Positions 47,472 through 57,005 of a DNA stretch of 64,000 nucleotides are shown here, one piece after another (position 1 is the first letter of the stretch; each line of letters starts with the position of its first letter). The notes under the pieces were generated by a model. That model searched no databases. It worked only from the letters and a program-made list of their open reading frames with translations, and was not told where the DNA came from. The position numbers and the translations under genes are program-made. Source of the stretch: Eoetvoesiella caeni (lineage in GTDB: Bacteria; Pseudomonadota; Gammaproteobacteria; Burkholderiales; Burkholderiaceae_B); the NCBI RefSeq assembly GCF_003315175.1, contig NZ_QNRQ01000001.1, positions 372,001-436,000 of the forward strand, given 5' to 3'.

Positions 47472-48591
47472 GGCGGCGTTCAAATTCCTGCATGAACGCT
47501 ATCAAGGCGTTCACACCGTCGATGGGCATGGCGTTGTATATGGAGGCACGCATGCCTCCAACGCTTTTATGCCCTTTAAGCTGTAAAAGGCCGGCCTGGT
47601 CGGCCTGCTTCAGGAATTCGGCATTCAGCCCTTCGTCGGCCAGAAAAAACGGCACATTCATGCGCGAGCGCACATCAGCATGGACCCGATTTGCATAGAA
47701 GCCGCTGCTGTCCAGGTAGCTGTACAAGGCCTGGGCCTTGGCCGCGTTGGCCTTTTCCATGGCTGCGATGCCGCCCTGTTTCTTAAGCCACTTGAATACC
47801 AGGCCCGCCATGTAAATGGCGTAGGTTGGCGGCGTGTTGAACATGGAGTCCGCCGCCGCCACATTGCTGTAGTCAAATGCAGAGGGGCATATCGGCAATG
47901 CATGGCCGATAAGGTCGCGGCGCACGAAAACCAGCGTCACGCCCGCCGGCCCGGCATTTTTCTGGGCGCCCGCGAACACCAGGCCCGTCCTGGAAAAGTC
48001 GATGGGCCGCGACAGAATGTGCGAAGACGCATCCACGGTAAGCGCCGCATTGGGCGCACCCAGTTCGGCCAGATCGGGCCAGTCGGTAAATTCCACTCCG
48101 TCGATGGTTTCGTTGCTGCAAAAATGCACATACGACGCATCAGGACGAACCTTCCAGATAGCCGGGTCTGGAAACCAGGTCCAGGGTCCTTGCTCGGCCT
48201 CGCCGGCTTCCCAGGAGTCGCCGCTGCTTGCCGCGATGGCCACGTCGCCGTAGCGCCTTGCCTCTTTATACGACTTGTTCGACCACGAACCCGAAAGCAC
48301 GTAATCGGCCTTGCCCGCGCCGCCGCGGCCAATCAGGTTCAAAGGCAGAATGGCGTTCTCGCCTATGCCCCCGCCCTGCATGAACAACACGGCAAAATCG
48401 TCGGGCACGCCCAGCAATTCGCGTAGATCGGCTTCGGCTTCGGCATGGATCTGTATGAACTGCTTGCCGCGATGGCTCATTTCCATGACCGACATGCCGC
48501 TGCCGTGCCAATCGCTCATTTCGGCGGCAGCCGTTTGCAGCACTTCCAGGGGCATGGCCGACGGACCTGCCGAAAAATTCCACGGACGCAT
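47464..48591 (-). CDS. serC: Phosphoserine aminotransferase
   Basis: This 375-aa PLP enzyme of serine (and pyridoxal phosphate) biosynthesis starts [14 protein letters not shown] and has the PLP lysine in [15 protein letters not shown] (about 205) and the [12 protein letters not shown] terminus. The start shares its last base with the gyrA stop region. The gyrA-serC-pheA order is typical of Burkholderiales. Confidence 0.97.
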   Translation of the reverse strand: MRPWNFSAGPSAMPLEVLQTAAAEMSDWHGSGMSVMEMSHRGKQFIQIHAEAEADLRELLGVPDDFAVLFMQGGGIGENAILPLNLIGRGGAGKADYVLSGSWSNKSYKEARRYGDVAIAASSGDSWEAGEAEQGPWTWFPDPAIWKVRPDASYVHFCSNETIDGVEFTDWPDLAELGAPNAALTVDASSHILSRPIDFSRTGLVFAGAQKNAGPAGVTLVFVRRDLIGHALPICPSAFDYSNVAAADSMFNTPPTYAIYMAGLVFKWLKKQGGIAAMEKANAAKAQALYSYLDSSGFYANRVHADVRSRMNVPFFLADEGLNAEFLKQADQAGLLQLKGHKSVGGMRASIYNAMPIDGVNALIAFMQEFERRHG

Positions 48592-51320
48592 TACTCGTCG
48601 TCTCCTGCATCCTCGCCCGAATCGGCATCATTGGCATCGCCGTCTTCAGGACCGGTGCCGTCGGAATCGCTGCCGGCGGAGCCCGCGGCGTTCAAGCCGG
48701 AATCCACGGCAGCATCGTCGCCATTGGCCTCAGATGCTTCGTCATCGTCATCGACGTCGCTTTCCGCCACGCGGCGTACGCCCGACAGCAGGGTGTTTTC
48801 GTCAACGTTGATGAGGGTCACGCCCTGGGTTGCCCGGCCCATTTCGCGGATTTCAGAAACGCGGGTGCGAACCAGCACGCCACCCGTGGTGATGAGCATG
48901 ATTTCGTCGGACGGCCTGACCAGCACGGCGCCAACCACCTTGCCGTTGCGGGCGCTGGTCTGGATGGCGATCATGCCTTTGGTGCCGCGGCCATGGCGTG
49001 TGTACTCGAGTATGGAGGTGCGTTTGCCAAAGCCGTTTTCAGTGGCTGTCAGCACGCTTTGCGTTTCATCTTCGGCCACCAGCAGGGAAATGACGGCCTG
49101 CCCTTCTTCCAGCATCATGCCGCGCACGCCGCGAGCCGTACGGCCCATTGGGCGCACATCGTTTTCGTCGAAGCGCACAGCCTTGCCCGAATCGGAGAAC
49201 AGCATGACGTCGTGTTCGCCATCGGTAAGGTCGGCGCCGATGAGGTAGTCGCCGTCATCCAGGGCAACGGCAATAATGCCCGCCTTGCGCGGATTGGAAA
49301 AGTCGGAGAGCGGTGTCTTTTTAACCGTGCCGCGCGATGTCGCCATGAAGACATAATGATCTTCGCTGAACTCTTTGACATTCAGCACGACGGTAATTTT
49401 TTCGCCGTCGACCAAGGGGAACATGTTGACGATGGGGCGGCCGCGAGAATTGCGCGAACCTTGCGGCACTTCCCAGACCTTCAGCCAATACACGCGGCCG
49501 TGGTCGGAGAAACACAACAGGAAGTCGTGCGTATTGGCAATGAACAACTGGTCGACCCAATCGTTTTCCTTCATTGCCGTGGCCTGCTTGCCGCGCCCAC
49601 CGCGTTTCTGCGCCCGGTACTCGGAAAGCGGCTGGCTCTTGATATAGCCGCTCTGCGACAGGGTCACCACCATATCCATGGGGGTGATGAGGTCTTCGGT
49701 ATCAAGCTCGGTGGCGTTGTATTCGATCTCGGCGCGCCGGGTATCTTTGGCATTGGTCGAGAATTCAGTCTTGATGGCGATCAGCTCGTCGCCGATGATC
49801 GTGGTGACGCGCTCGGGCCGGGCCAGGATATCAAGCAGGTCGGCAATGGTGGACATAATGTCTTTATATTCGCCGACAATCTTGTCTTGCTCAAGACCGG
49901 TCAGGCGTTGCAGGCGCATGTTCAGGATTTCCTGCGCCTGGACATCGCTCAAGCGATACATGCCGTCGTTTTGCAGGCCGAAGTCCTCGGTCAACCCATC
50001 GGGGCGATACGCCGCCCGCCCGCCCGGCGTGCCGCCTTCGGCACGGTCCAGCATCTCGCGCACCAGGGACGAATCCCACGTGCGCGCCATCAAGTCCTGG
50101 CGCGCCACGGGTGGCGTGGGCGCAGCCTTGATAATGGCGATGAACTCATCGATATTGGCCAGCGCCACGGCCAGGCCTTCAAGCACATGACCGCGCTCGC
50201 GCGCTTTGCGCAGCTGGAACACCGTGCGGCGCGTAACGACTTCACGACGGTGCAGCAGGAAGTATTCGACCATTTGCTTAAGATTGAGCAAACGGGGCTG
50301 GCCGTCGACCAGCGCAACCAGGTTCATCCCGAAAGTATCCTGCAACTGCGTATTCTTATACAGGTTGTTCAGGACCACTTCGGGCACTTCGCCGCGCTTC
50401 AGTTCGATAACCAGGCGCATACCGTCCTTGTCGGACTCGTCGCGGATATCGGAAATGCCTTCTATTTTCTTCTCGTTGACCAGCTCGGCAATGCGCTCTT
50501 GCAACGACTTTTTGTTGACTTGATAAGGAATGGCGTCGACGACGATGGACTGCCGATTGCCTTTCTCCATGTCTTCGAAGTGGGTCTTGGCGCGCATGAT
50601 GACGCGCCCGCGCCCGGTGCGGTAGCCCTCGCGTACCCCGGACATGCCGTAAATGATTCCCCCGGTGGGGAAGTCGGGGGCCGGAATGATTTCTATCAGC
50701 TCGTCGACGCTGCAATCCGGGTTGCGCAAGCAGAACAGGCAGCCGTCGATGACTTCGGCGAGGTTGTGCGGGGGAATATTCGTTGCCATACCCACGGCAA
50801 TGCCCGAGCTGCCGTTGACCAGCAGATTGGGCAGACGCGCAGGCAACAATAGCGGTTCTTGCTCGCTGCCGTCATAGTTGGGCCCGAAATCGACGGTTTC
50901 CTGGTCGATATCGGCCAACAGCTCATGAGCGATCTTGGCCAGGCGGATTTCGGTATAACGCATGGCTGCCGCGCTATCTCCGTCGACCGAACCGAAGTTG
51001 CCCTGCCCGTCGACCAACATATAGCGCAGGGAAAAATCCTGCGCCATGCGAACTATGGTGTCATAGACAGCAGAGTCGCCATGAGGGTGGTACTTACCGA
51101 TAACGTCACCGACGATACGCGCCGATTTCTTATAAGCGCGGTTCCAGTCGTTGTTCAGTTCGTGCATGGCGAATAGAACGCGGCGGTGCACTGGCTTGAG
51201 GCCATCGCGTACATCCGGCAAAGCGCGCCCGACAATCACGCTCATGGCGTAGTCGAGATAACTGCGGCGCATTTCCTCTTCCAACGAAATTGGAAGGGTC
51301 TCCTTGGCGAAGGAATCCAT
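48591..51320 (-). CDS. gyrA: DNA gyrase subunit A
   Basis: This 909-aa subunit has the catalytic tyrosine in [10 protein letters not shown] (about 125) and the quinolone-determining region [17 protein letters not shown] with serine and aspartate at the wild-type positions. The winged-helix, tower and coiled-coil regions precede the C-terminal beta-pinwheel, which includes the GyrA box [15 protein letters not shown] (about 570). The last 60 residues form a strongly acidic D/E/G/A-rich tail. A Gly/Pro/Arg-rich insert near 425-455 is usual in betaproteobacteria. Confidence 0.98.
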   Translation of the reverse strand: MDSFAKETLPISLEEEMRRSYLDYAMSVIVGRALPDVRDGLKPVHRRVLFAMHELNNDWNRAYKKSARIVGDVIGKYHPHGDSAVYDTIVRMAQDFSLRYMLVDGQGNFGSVDGDSAAAMRYTEIRLAKIAHELLADIDQETVDFGPNYDGSEQEPLLLPARLPNLLVNGSSGIAVGMATNIPPHNLAEVIDGCLFCLRNPDCSVDELIEIIPAPDFPTGGIIYGMSGVREGYRTGRGRVIMRAKTHFEDMEKGNRQSIVVDAIPYQVNKKSLQERIAELVNEKKIEGISDIRDESDKDGMRLVIELKRGEVPEVVLNNLYKNTQLQDTFGMNLVALVDGQPRLLNLKQMVEYFLLHRREVVTRRTVFQLRKARERGHVLEGLAVALANIDEFIAIIKAAPTPPVARQDLMARTWDSSLVREMLDRAEGGTPGGRAAYRPDGLTEDFGLQNDGMYRLSDVQAQEILNMRLQRLTGLEQDKIVGEYKDIMSTIADLLDILARPERVTTIIGDELIAIKTEFSTNAKDTRRAEIEYNATELDTEDLITPMDMVVTLSQSGYIKSQPLSEYRAQKRGGRGKQATAMKENDWVDQLFIANTHDFLLCFSDHGRVYWLKVWEVPQGSRNSRGRPIVNMFPLVDGEKITVVLNVKEFSEDHYVFMATSRGTVKKTPLSDFSNPRKAGIIAVALDDGDYLIGADLTDGEHDVMLFSDSGKAVRFDENDVRPMGRTARGVRGMMLEEGQAVISLLVAEDETQSVLTATENGFGKRTSILEYTRHGRGTKGMIAIQTSARNGKVVGAVLVRPSDEIMLITTGGVLVRTRVSEIREMGRATQGVTLINVDENTLLSGVRRVAESDVDDDDEASEANGDDAAVDSGLNAAGSAGSDSDGTGPEDGDANDADSGEDAGDDE

Positions 51321-51753
51321 AGAAGTATCTAAAAGGTAAAATCGTGATGGTGACCGCTAGCGGGCGAATAGGAAATTCTAGCACTTCCCCCTTCGGCACA
51401 TATAAGACAGCCCCACTAAAAGACCTGGACGCATCCGGACAGCGCAAAACCGCACTTTTGCTTATGCGAGGTGAGAAACCACATTAAGTAGTAGCCCCTG
51501 TTGCCTAAATCCAACATTAATGCAAAAGTTACGGTAGAATTCCGTCTATCTGGCTACCAGACGTAAAACGGGCTTAGCTTAGCCAGCGGAAATGCCGTAA
51601 GATTTGCCCTAACAACGAATGATATACAGTGCAATTCTTTGTTTGAACACACTGCGTTGCTATACTGGTTACGTTTTGGTTTTCTTTATTTTTATATGTG
51701 CGGCGGAGGTTCGCTGCGATCACTTACCAGCATTAAGCTCAATGAGGAGAAAC
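51321..51753. other. Divergent gyrA/ompA intergenic region
   Basis: About 430 bp with no convincing gene. It must contain the gyrA promoter on the minus strand and the ompA promoter on the plus strand. A TAGAAT at 51535-51540 could be an ompA -10 element, implying a leader of about 210 bases, but no good -35 accompanies it. The ompA ribosome-binding site is GAGGAGA. Short plus-strand frames here lack features of real proteins. Confidence 0.5.
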
Positions 51754-52332
51754 ATGAACAAACCCTCCAAAATCGCATTAGCGCTCGCCATTGCAGCCTT
51801 CTCGGCTTCGGGTGCAGTATCTGCGCAAACAGTCGATAATTGGCAAAATTCGGACGGTCACGTTTGGAAAAACGGTACCAACGAACTATGCTGGCGCGAC
51901 AGCTTCTGGACCCCTGCAACCGGCATCGCCGGCTGCGACGGCGTGCCAGTCGCTCAAAACAATGTGGTCGCACCTACGTCCACTAAAGTCGTCCTGAATG
52001 CAGATACGTTCTTCGACTTCGACAAGTCCACCATCAAGCCTGAAGGCCGCCAGGTTCTCGACCAAGTTGCTCAGCAAGCTGGTTCGATCAACCTCGAAAC
52101 CCTGATCGCTACCGGCCATACCGACTCCATCGGTACTGATGCTTACAACCTGAAGCTCTCGCAGCGCCGCGCCAATGCCGTCAAGGCATACTTGGTGCAA
52201 AAAGGCATGGACCCCAACCGTATCTATGTTGAAGGCAAGGGCGAAGCACAACCCATCGCCAGCAACAAGACTCGCGAAGGCCGTGCTAAAAATCGCCGCG
52301 TCGAGATCGAAATCGTTGGCGTTCGCAAATAA
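51754..52332 (+). CDS. ompA: OmpA-family outer-membrane/peptidoglycan-binding protein
   Basis: This 192-aa protein has a signal peptide cleaved after VSA (about residue 24), a short N-terminal part (NWQNSDGHVWKNGTNELCW) like the Bordetella OmpA, and a C-terminal OmpA domain (about 80-190) with TGHTDSIGTDAYNLKLSQRR and the RVEIEI end. It has no eight-stranded barrel like that of E. coli OmpA. A strong TGAGGAGAAAC precedes the ATG, in keeping with high expression. A clean terminator follows. Confidence 0.95.
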   Translation: MNKPSKIALALAIAAFSASGAVSAQTVDNWQNSDGHVWKNGTNELCWRDSFWTPATGIAGCDGVPVAQNNVVAPTSTKVVLNADTFFDFDKSTIKPEGRQVLDQVAQQAGSINLETLIATGHTDSIGTDAYNLKLSQRRANAVKAYLVQKGMDPNRIYVEGKGEAQPIASNKTREGRAKNRRVEIEIVGVRK

Positions 52333-52370
52333 TACCTTCGGGTAATATTTGTTGCCGCAACGGCTACAAT

Positions 52371-52396
52371 AAAGGGCCCCGCATAGCGGGGCCCTT
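52371..52396 (+). terminator. Terminator after ompA
   Basis: AAAGGGCCCCGC, loop ATA, GCGGGGCCCTT followed by ATT. It is a strong GC stem about 40 bp after the ompA stop. The T-run is short. Confidence 0.8.
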
Positions 52397-52417
52397 ATTC
52401 ATTTCAGCAGGCCCCTT

Positions 52418-53146
52418 ATGACAGCAACTACCTCCTCCGCCCCTTCTGCGAACGTCGACCAGGCCGAATTGGACAAATTCAGCGCCCTCGCCTCGCGCTG
52501 GTGGGATCCTGAAAGCGAATTCAAGCCGCTGCATGCCATCAACCCGCTAAGACTGAACTGGATCTTGCAGCATGCCGGCCCGTTATTGGGCAAGAGGGTC
52601 CTTGATGTAGGCTGCGGCGGCGGCATTCTGTCTGAAAGCATGGCGCAGGCGGGCGCGGACGTCACCGGCATCGACCTGGCCGAAAGATCCCTCACGATCG
52701 CCAAGCTCCACAGCCTGGAATCGGGCGTCAAGGTCGATTACCGCGCGGTCAGCGCCGAACAGTTCGCCACCGAGCAGCCTAGCCAATTCGACGTCGTAAC
52801 ATGCATGGAAATGCTGGAGCACGTTCCCGATCCCGGCTCCATCGTCCAGGCATGCAGCCAATTGGTCAAACCGGGCGGTCACGTGTTCTTCTCCACACTT
52901 AACCGCAACCCAAAGTCTTTCTTGTTCGCGATCGTCGGCGCCGAATACCTGCTGCGCCTGCTGCCGCGCGGCACCCACAGCTACGAAAATTTCATCAAGC
53001 CCAGCGAACTGGCCGCTGCGGCGCGGCGCGCAGGCCTAAGCCTGACCGAACTGGCCGGCATGGAATACAACCCCATCACCGACATTTACAAGCTTTCCCG
53101 CGATACCTCGGTCAACTACCTCGTCGCCACCCGGCGCGAAGCCTGA
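52418..53146 (+). CDS. ubiG: Ubiquinone biosynthesis O-methyltransferase
   Basis: This 242-aa SAM-dependent enzyme carries out both O-methylations of ubiquinone synthesis. It has [20 protein letters not shown] (N-terminal UbiG signature, residues 24-43), SAM motif [14 protein letters not shown] (about 60) and motif [12 protein letters not shown]. It ends 8 bp before gph. The ompA-ubiG-gph order is familiar from Bordetella relatives. Confidence 0.97.
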   Translation: MTATTSSAPSANVDQAELDKFSALASRWWDPESEFKPLHAINPLRLNWILQHAGPLLGKRVLDVGCGGGILSESMAQAGADVTGIDLAERSLTIAKLHSLESGVKVDYRAVSAEQFATEQPSQFDVVTCMEMLEHVPDPGSIVQACSQLVKPGGHVFFSTLNRNPKSFLFAIVGAEYLLRLLPRGTHSYENFIKPSELAAAARRAGLSLTELAGMEYNPITDIYKLSRDTSVNYLVATRREA

Positions 53147-53154
53147 TATATACC

Positions 53155-53832
53155 ATGAGCAAACTAGTACTGTTCGATTTCGACGGCACCCTGGCCGACA
53201 CCGCCCCCGACCTGGCTGCGGCAGCCAACAAGGCCCGCGCCCGCAAGGGGCTTGCGCCCCTGCCCTACGAAACTTTGCGGCCCATGGCCTCGCAAGGTGC
53301 GCGCGGGCTGCTCAAGGCTGGGCTGGACATCGACCCCGGCCATCCCGAATACGAAGTGCTGAAACGGCAGTTTCTCGATGATTACGAACAAGACATGACC
53401 TCGCTGACCGTCCTGTTCGACGGTATTCCGCAGTTGCTGGCCACACTAAGGCAAAATGGCTACCGGTGGGGCATTGTCACCAACAAGGTCGAATACCTGG
53501 CCTTGCCGATCGTGCAACATCTGGGCCTGGCCGCCGACTGCACGGTAACAGTAGGCGGAGACACCGCAAGCCATCCCAAGCCGCATCCCGCCCCCCTGCT
53601 GTACGCCGCCGATAAGGCCGGTTTTACGCCCGAGCAATGCATTTACGTAGGGGACGACGAACGCGACGTCATCGCCGGCAAAGCCGCCGGCATGCCCACC
53701 ATAGCTGCCGCCTATGGCTATTGCGGCCTGGGCGAAGTCAGCTCGTGGCAAGCCGACGCCATCGCGCGTACCCCTGCCGAAATCTGGCATGCGGTACAGC
53801 GGCTTTTGCCGGTGGACTGCGCTCCGGCCTGA
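53155..53832 (+). CDS. gph: Phosphoglycolate phosphatase (HAD family)
   Basis: This 225-aa HAD hydrolase has motif I LFDFDGTLADTAPDL (residues 5-19), motif II in WGIVTNK, motif III lysine in HPKPHPAPLL and motif IV YVGDDERDVIAGKAAG. It removes phosphoglycolate produced in DNA repair and photorespiration-like side reactions. It is coupled to ubiG. It could also be annotated MupP-like, because in some species a HAD phosphatase next to ubiG acts in MurNAc recycling, which would link to NagZ. Confidence 0.9.
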   Translation: MSKLVLFDFDGTLADTAPDLAAAANKARARKGLAPLPYETLRPMASQGARGLLKAGLDIDPGHPEYEVLKRQFLDDYEQDMTSLTVLFDGIPQLLATLRQNGYRWGIVTNKVEYLALPIVQHLGLAADCTVTVGGDTASHPKPHPAPLLYAADKAGFTPEQCIYVGDDERDVIAGKAAGMPTIAAAYGYCGLGEVSSWQADAIARTPAEIWHAVQRLLPVDCAPA

Positions 53833-53857
53833 CTGCTACACCACCAGACACTAAAAA

Positions 53858-53879
53858 GGGCCAGATTTTCGTCTGGCCC
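53858..53879. terminator. Hairpin between gph and ssrA
   Basis: GGGCCAGA, loop TTTTCG, TCTGGCCC. On the minus strand the stem is followed by five T residues, so it best fits as terminator of ssrA; it may also serve gph. Confidence 0.75.
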
Positions 53880-53913
53880 CGTCTAGTGCTACATAGTGTA
53901 GCGTAGTGTTAGC

Positions 53914-54282
53914 TGGTGGAGTCGGGGGGAATTGAACCCCCGTCCGCAAGCCCTCTGCAGGCAGTTCTACATGCTTAGTCGGTTAATTTTAAAGTTTTAA
54001 CCTCGGTGCGTGCCAACCAACAGGCCCTTCCTTGGCGATTCACATTAATTTAAGAATTGGCTGAGTGACCCAACCAACCCCGATTCTTTGTAAGTGACGT
54101 TGCTGTAGGTTTTACCCTACCTGACCCAAAGACAAATCAGTGCAACGGCTTACCGCATTAAGCGGCTAAAGCGAAACGCTCGTCGTTGGCGTTTGTATTG
54201 TTTCCAGTTGGATTTACGAGCTCACTGGCGCTCGGCATGCCCTGCTCTGTTTCGCGACCCACGTCGAAACCGGATCGACCCC
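53914..54282 (-). ncRNA. ssrA: Transfer-messenger RNA (tmRNA)
   Basis: On the minus strand the 5' end is GGGGTCGATCCGGTTTCGAC and the 3' end reads TTCAATTCCCCCCGACTCCACCA (the T-arm and acceptor with encoded CCA, shown only by its TTCAATTCC and CTCCACCA ends). The tag reading frame at 54158-54190 encodes ANDERFALAA followed by TAA. The length is about 369 nt, normal for one-piece tmRNA. It rescues stalled ribosomes together with SmpB. The tag sequence is the one I know from Bordetella. Confidence 0.96.
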
Positions 54283-54461
54283 AGTAATGCAAGTGTACCT
54301 TACATTACTAGGTTGGAGTGGCGTTACCGCATTTAGTTCCCGGGCCTGGAGCAGAACGGCCAAATTTTTCCGAAAACAGCCCGTTTTACGAAAAACCGCC
54401 AGCGTCGTGCCTTTGCACATGTCGCGAAGCCACAGAACTTGCCGACAACGGCAGAAGCCGC

Positions 54462-54887
54462 CTAAGACGCGCCTTTGCTCTCGGCCATCACCATCCACAA
54501 GACACCGAAGCGATCGGCCACCATGCCGAAGCTGGGCGAGAAAAACGTTTTCGCCAATGGCATTCGAACCTGGCCACCCTCGGACAAGGCCGAAAACATT
54601 TTTTTGGCCTCGATCTCGTCGCGCGTCGTCAGGGCCAACCCGAAGCCCTCGAACTTGGCTTTGCCCGCGCACTCGCCGTCGGACAGAAACAGGGTGGTAT
54701 CGCCGATCTTCAGGCTGGCGTGCATGACTTTTTCAGAATTGTCGGGCTGGCCTTCGCGCTGCGGCGGCGGTTCCGGGGATTCTTTGAAGCGCATAAGCGC
54801 CTCGACCTTCGCGCCGATTGCTTGGCGGTAGAACTCGATGGCCTGGTCGGCTTTGCCATCCAGGAACAAATAAGAGAAGACTTGCAT
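54462..54887 (-). CDS. VOC-superfamily (PhnB/YjdN-like) protein
   Basis: This 141-aa protein of the glyoxalase/bleomycin-resistance fold has the PhnB-like pattern YLFLDGKADQAIEFYRQAIG at the start and GVLWMVM at the end. The substrate is unknown; members of this group are often called 3-demethylubiquinone methyltransferase-like but have no methyltransferase fold. The ATG at 54887 follows AAGGAAA. It stands alone between tmRNA and a membrane protein gene. Confidence 0.82.
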   Translation of the reverse strand: MQVFSYLFLDGKADQAIEFYRQAIGAKVEALMRFKESPEPPPQREGQPDNSEKVMHASLKIGDTTLFLSDGECAGKAKFEGFGLALTTRDEIEAKKMFSALSEGGQVRMPLAKTFFSPSFGMVADRFGVLWMVMAESKGAS

Positions 54888-55048
54888 GATATTTCCTTGC
54901 TTAATGAGAAAACACAACCATGTCATTTCCTTGTGTACGGCGTACACATATTAACAATAAGCAAGAAGCGAAATCCATATTTACCATGAAAAAAACAGCC
55001 ATGTTTGTGTAACGAAACATGGCTGCCAGGCAAGCCCGGACCACGGTT

Positions 55049-55945
55049 CTACAGGTCCCTGGCCCGGCCTCCGATGGTGGCGGCAAAACTGGCTATGAAC
55101 GCGCCGAACAAAAGCGAGGCGAATGCCCAAAGGGAAAACGCAGCGGCCGCCTTGCGTGCCGCATCCGCCGCTTCCTTGGCGTTTTTCTTAAGATCCTGCG
55201 CCGACTCGACTGCCTGGGCAGTAACCTGGCTCAAGCGCCGCTGAGCTTCGACTTCGGGGATGCCCGCACATGCGGAAATAAGTTTCACCAGATACGACTG
55301 GTCTTCGGGGGACAACTTTCCTTGTGCCACGCTCCTGGCCAGAATGCGATTGACCTCGGGGCGAACGTCTCCCTGGCCGACCGCCTGGGCGGGGTCGGCC
55401 GGACGCAGCATGGTGTCGGTGAGATAATCCATCGCGGACCTTTCGCCGCCCCCCGCGGCTTGACCCGCCACCGCGCTGATCGCCCCCGCCCCGGATCCCG
55501 CCAGCGAGGCGCCGGCCTGCGACGCGCCCGAAACAACCGAAGCCGCTGTGGTTCCCAACAAGACCAGGCTTACCACGGCACTCAGCGCCCAGACCAGAAA
55601 GCCGTGGGCTGTGTCCCGGAAGTAGATCTCATCGCCTCTTGCATCCGTCCATTTCGTCCTTAGCCTTCCCGCCACATATCCCGCAATGCCATAGGCGATA
55701 AGTTGCGTCACAAACAGCCAAACAAGGGTGCCAACGGCGAACGCGGTGCCAGAGGCGCCCTCGCTATGCCAAGGCGACACCGCAAGAAATCCCAGGCCGG
55801 TGCCTCCGATTATCAAGGTGGCCGTCAGGGCCGCCGCTATGACGGCGCCGGCTATTACAGCGCCCCAGGATACCGCGGAATGTGCGGGTCCCACCAGAAT
55901 ATCCGGGCTTTGCGCATACGCGGGAATCGGTTCAGTTCTTTGCAT
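55049..55945 (-). CDS. Polytopic membrane protein, unrecognised (annotated PhnA-like in some genomes)
   Basis: This 298-aa protein starts MQRTEPIPAY. An early SWGAVIAGAVIAAALTATLI helix is followed by helices near 70-95, 125-150 and 270-295, with a Gly/Ala/Ser-rich stretch (about 150-180) and a charged alanine-rich amphipathic segment near 240-265. The SWGAV-GA opening reminds me of proteins labelled PhnA-like in alphaproteobacteria, which are not linked to phosphonates. It follows a 24-aa membrane peptide gene by 44 bp. No function can be assigned. Confidence 0.7.
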   Translation of the reverse strand: MQRTEPIPAYAQSPDILVGPAHSAVSWGAVIAGAVIAAALTATLIIGGTGLGFLAVSPWHSEGASGTAFAVGTLVWLFVTQLIAYGIAGYVAGRLRTKWTDARGDEIYFRDTAHGFLVWALSAVVSLVLLGTTAASVVSGASQAGASLAGSGAGAISAVAGQAAGGGERSAMDYLTDTMLRPADPAQAVGQGDVRPEVNRILARSVAQGKLSPEDQSYLVKLISACAGIPEVEAQRRLSQVTAQAVESAQDLKKNAKEAADAARKAAAAFSLWAFASLLFGAFIASFAATIGGRARDL

Positions 55946-55989
55946 GACATATCCTTTCAGTGATTGACCGCTCTTTGCCAGGCAAAGAG

Positions 55990-56064
55990 TCAATGCCAGA
56001 ACAACGCAAGCAAAATAATTATCGGGATAGGAACGCCCAACAGCCACAGCAGAATGGATCGCAT
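55990..56064 (-). CDS. 24-aa membrane peptide with strong ribosome-binding site
   Basis: ATG 56064 to TGA 55990 encodes a peptide beginning MRSILLWLLGVPIPIIILLA and ending LFWH: one hydrophobic helix with a proline kink and little else. The mRNA has AAAGGAG seven bases before the ATG, one of the best Shine-Dalgarno matches in the window. It lies 44 bp upstream of the 298-aa membrane protein gene on the same strand, so the two may share an mRNA. It is below any usual length cutoff; the RBS and composition are the evidence. Confidence 0.6.
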   Translation of the reverse strand: MRSILLWLLGVPIPIIILLALFWH

Positions 56065-56330
56065 ATGTTTTCTCCTTTTATTGGGGGAACCACGGCCCCG
56101 CCAAGGCCAAAGCAAGCAGCATGCCCATCCCGCACGCATAACGCAGCTTATTGATCCCATTCGCAACGGCACGGCACAACGGGCCCACATTGATTTTGAT
56201 CTGGAAACGAATTCAAGCTACCATCCAAGCACGCTGACTTCCGTCATCGTTGCTCTGCCCAACACCGCAACCGTTCAGCCATTTCGATAGCCTGGCGGCT
56301 TGCTTCCCGTTATATCTGGAGATGTAGAAA

Positions 56331-56897
56331 ATGGCGTTCAAGCTTCATGTGATTATCTGCAGTACCCGGCCCGGCCGTGTCGGGCCTTCCGTCGCCCAGT
56401 GGTTCGAAAACTTTGCCGCCCAGCACGGCAAGTTCGAAACAACCCTCGTCGACCTCGCGGAATTCAATCTGCCTTTGTACGATGAGCCGGTCCATCCCGT
56501 AATGCAAAAATACGAAAAAGACCACACCAAAAAATGGAGCGCCAGCGTGGCCGCGGCGGACGCCTATGTTTTTGTCACGCCCGAATACAACTACAACCCT
56601 CCTCCCGCTTTCGTCAACGCACTGAACTACGTCTACAAGGAATGGAATTACAAACCTTGCGGCTTTGTAAGCTATGGCGGGGTTTCAGGCGGCCTGCGCG
56701 CTGTGCAAATGGAAAAGCAATTGGTCACCACACTGAAGATGATGCCCATGGTCGAAGGCGTCGCCATCCCCATGGTTGCCACGCTTCTGGACGAAAACCG
56801 CAAATTCAAGTCCAACGACCTCATCGACACTTCGGCCCGCACCATGCTGGACGAACTGCATCGCTGGACCGGCCCGCTAAAGACCATGCGCGCATAA
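56331..56897 (+). CDS. NADPH-dependent FMN reductase family protein
   Basis: This 188-aa flavodoxin-fold protein has the FMN phosphate loop STRPGRVGPSVAQWF (residues 9-23) and the second FMN motif TPEYNYNPPPAFVNAL (about 80-95). Relatives reduce quinones, azo dyes, chromate or FMN. It is followed by a hairpin and, on the same strand, the amidohydrolase gene. The true electron acceptor is unknown. Confidence 0.88.
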   Translation: MAFKLHVIICSTRPGRVGPSVAQWFENFAAQHGKFETTLVDLAEFNLPLYDEPVHPVMQKYEKDHTKKWSASVAAADAYVFVTPEYNYNPPPAFVNALNYVYKEWNYKPCGFVSYGGVSGGLRAVQMEKQLVTTLKMMPMVEGVAIPMVATLLDENRKFKSNDLIDTSARTMLDELHRWTGPLKTMRA

Positions 56898-56902
56898 AAA
56901 AG

Positions 56903-56934
56903 CAGCTTGCCCCTTTTTGTGCAGGGGCAAGCTG
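56903..56934 (+). terminator. Terminator after the FMN reductase gene
   Basis: CAGCTTGCCCC and GGGGCAAGCTG form an 11-bp stem with a ten-base loop, followed by TTTGA. The T-run is short but the stem is strong. Confidence 0.7.
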
Positions 56935-57005
56935 TTTGAAGACCAGACGCCTTTATTTATCAGCCGGCGCGTGCCCGCGTCCGGAATAAACACAAGAAGC
57001 TGCGC

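Noticed and set aside
48993-50852. A 619-codon open frame on the plus strand, antisense to gyrA
   Set aside because: It is a shadow of gyrA codon bias; H/Q/D-rich composition, no family resemblance.
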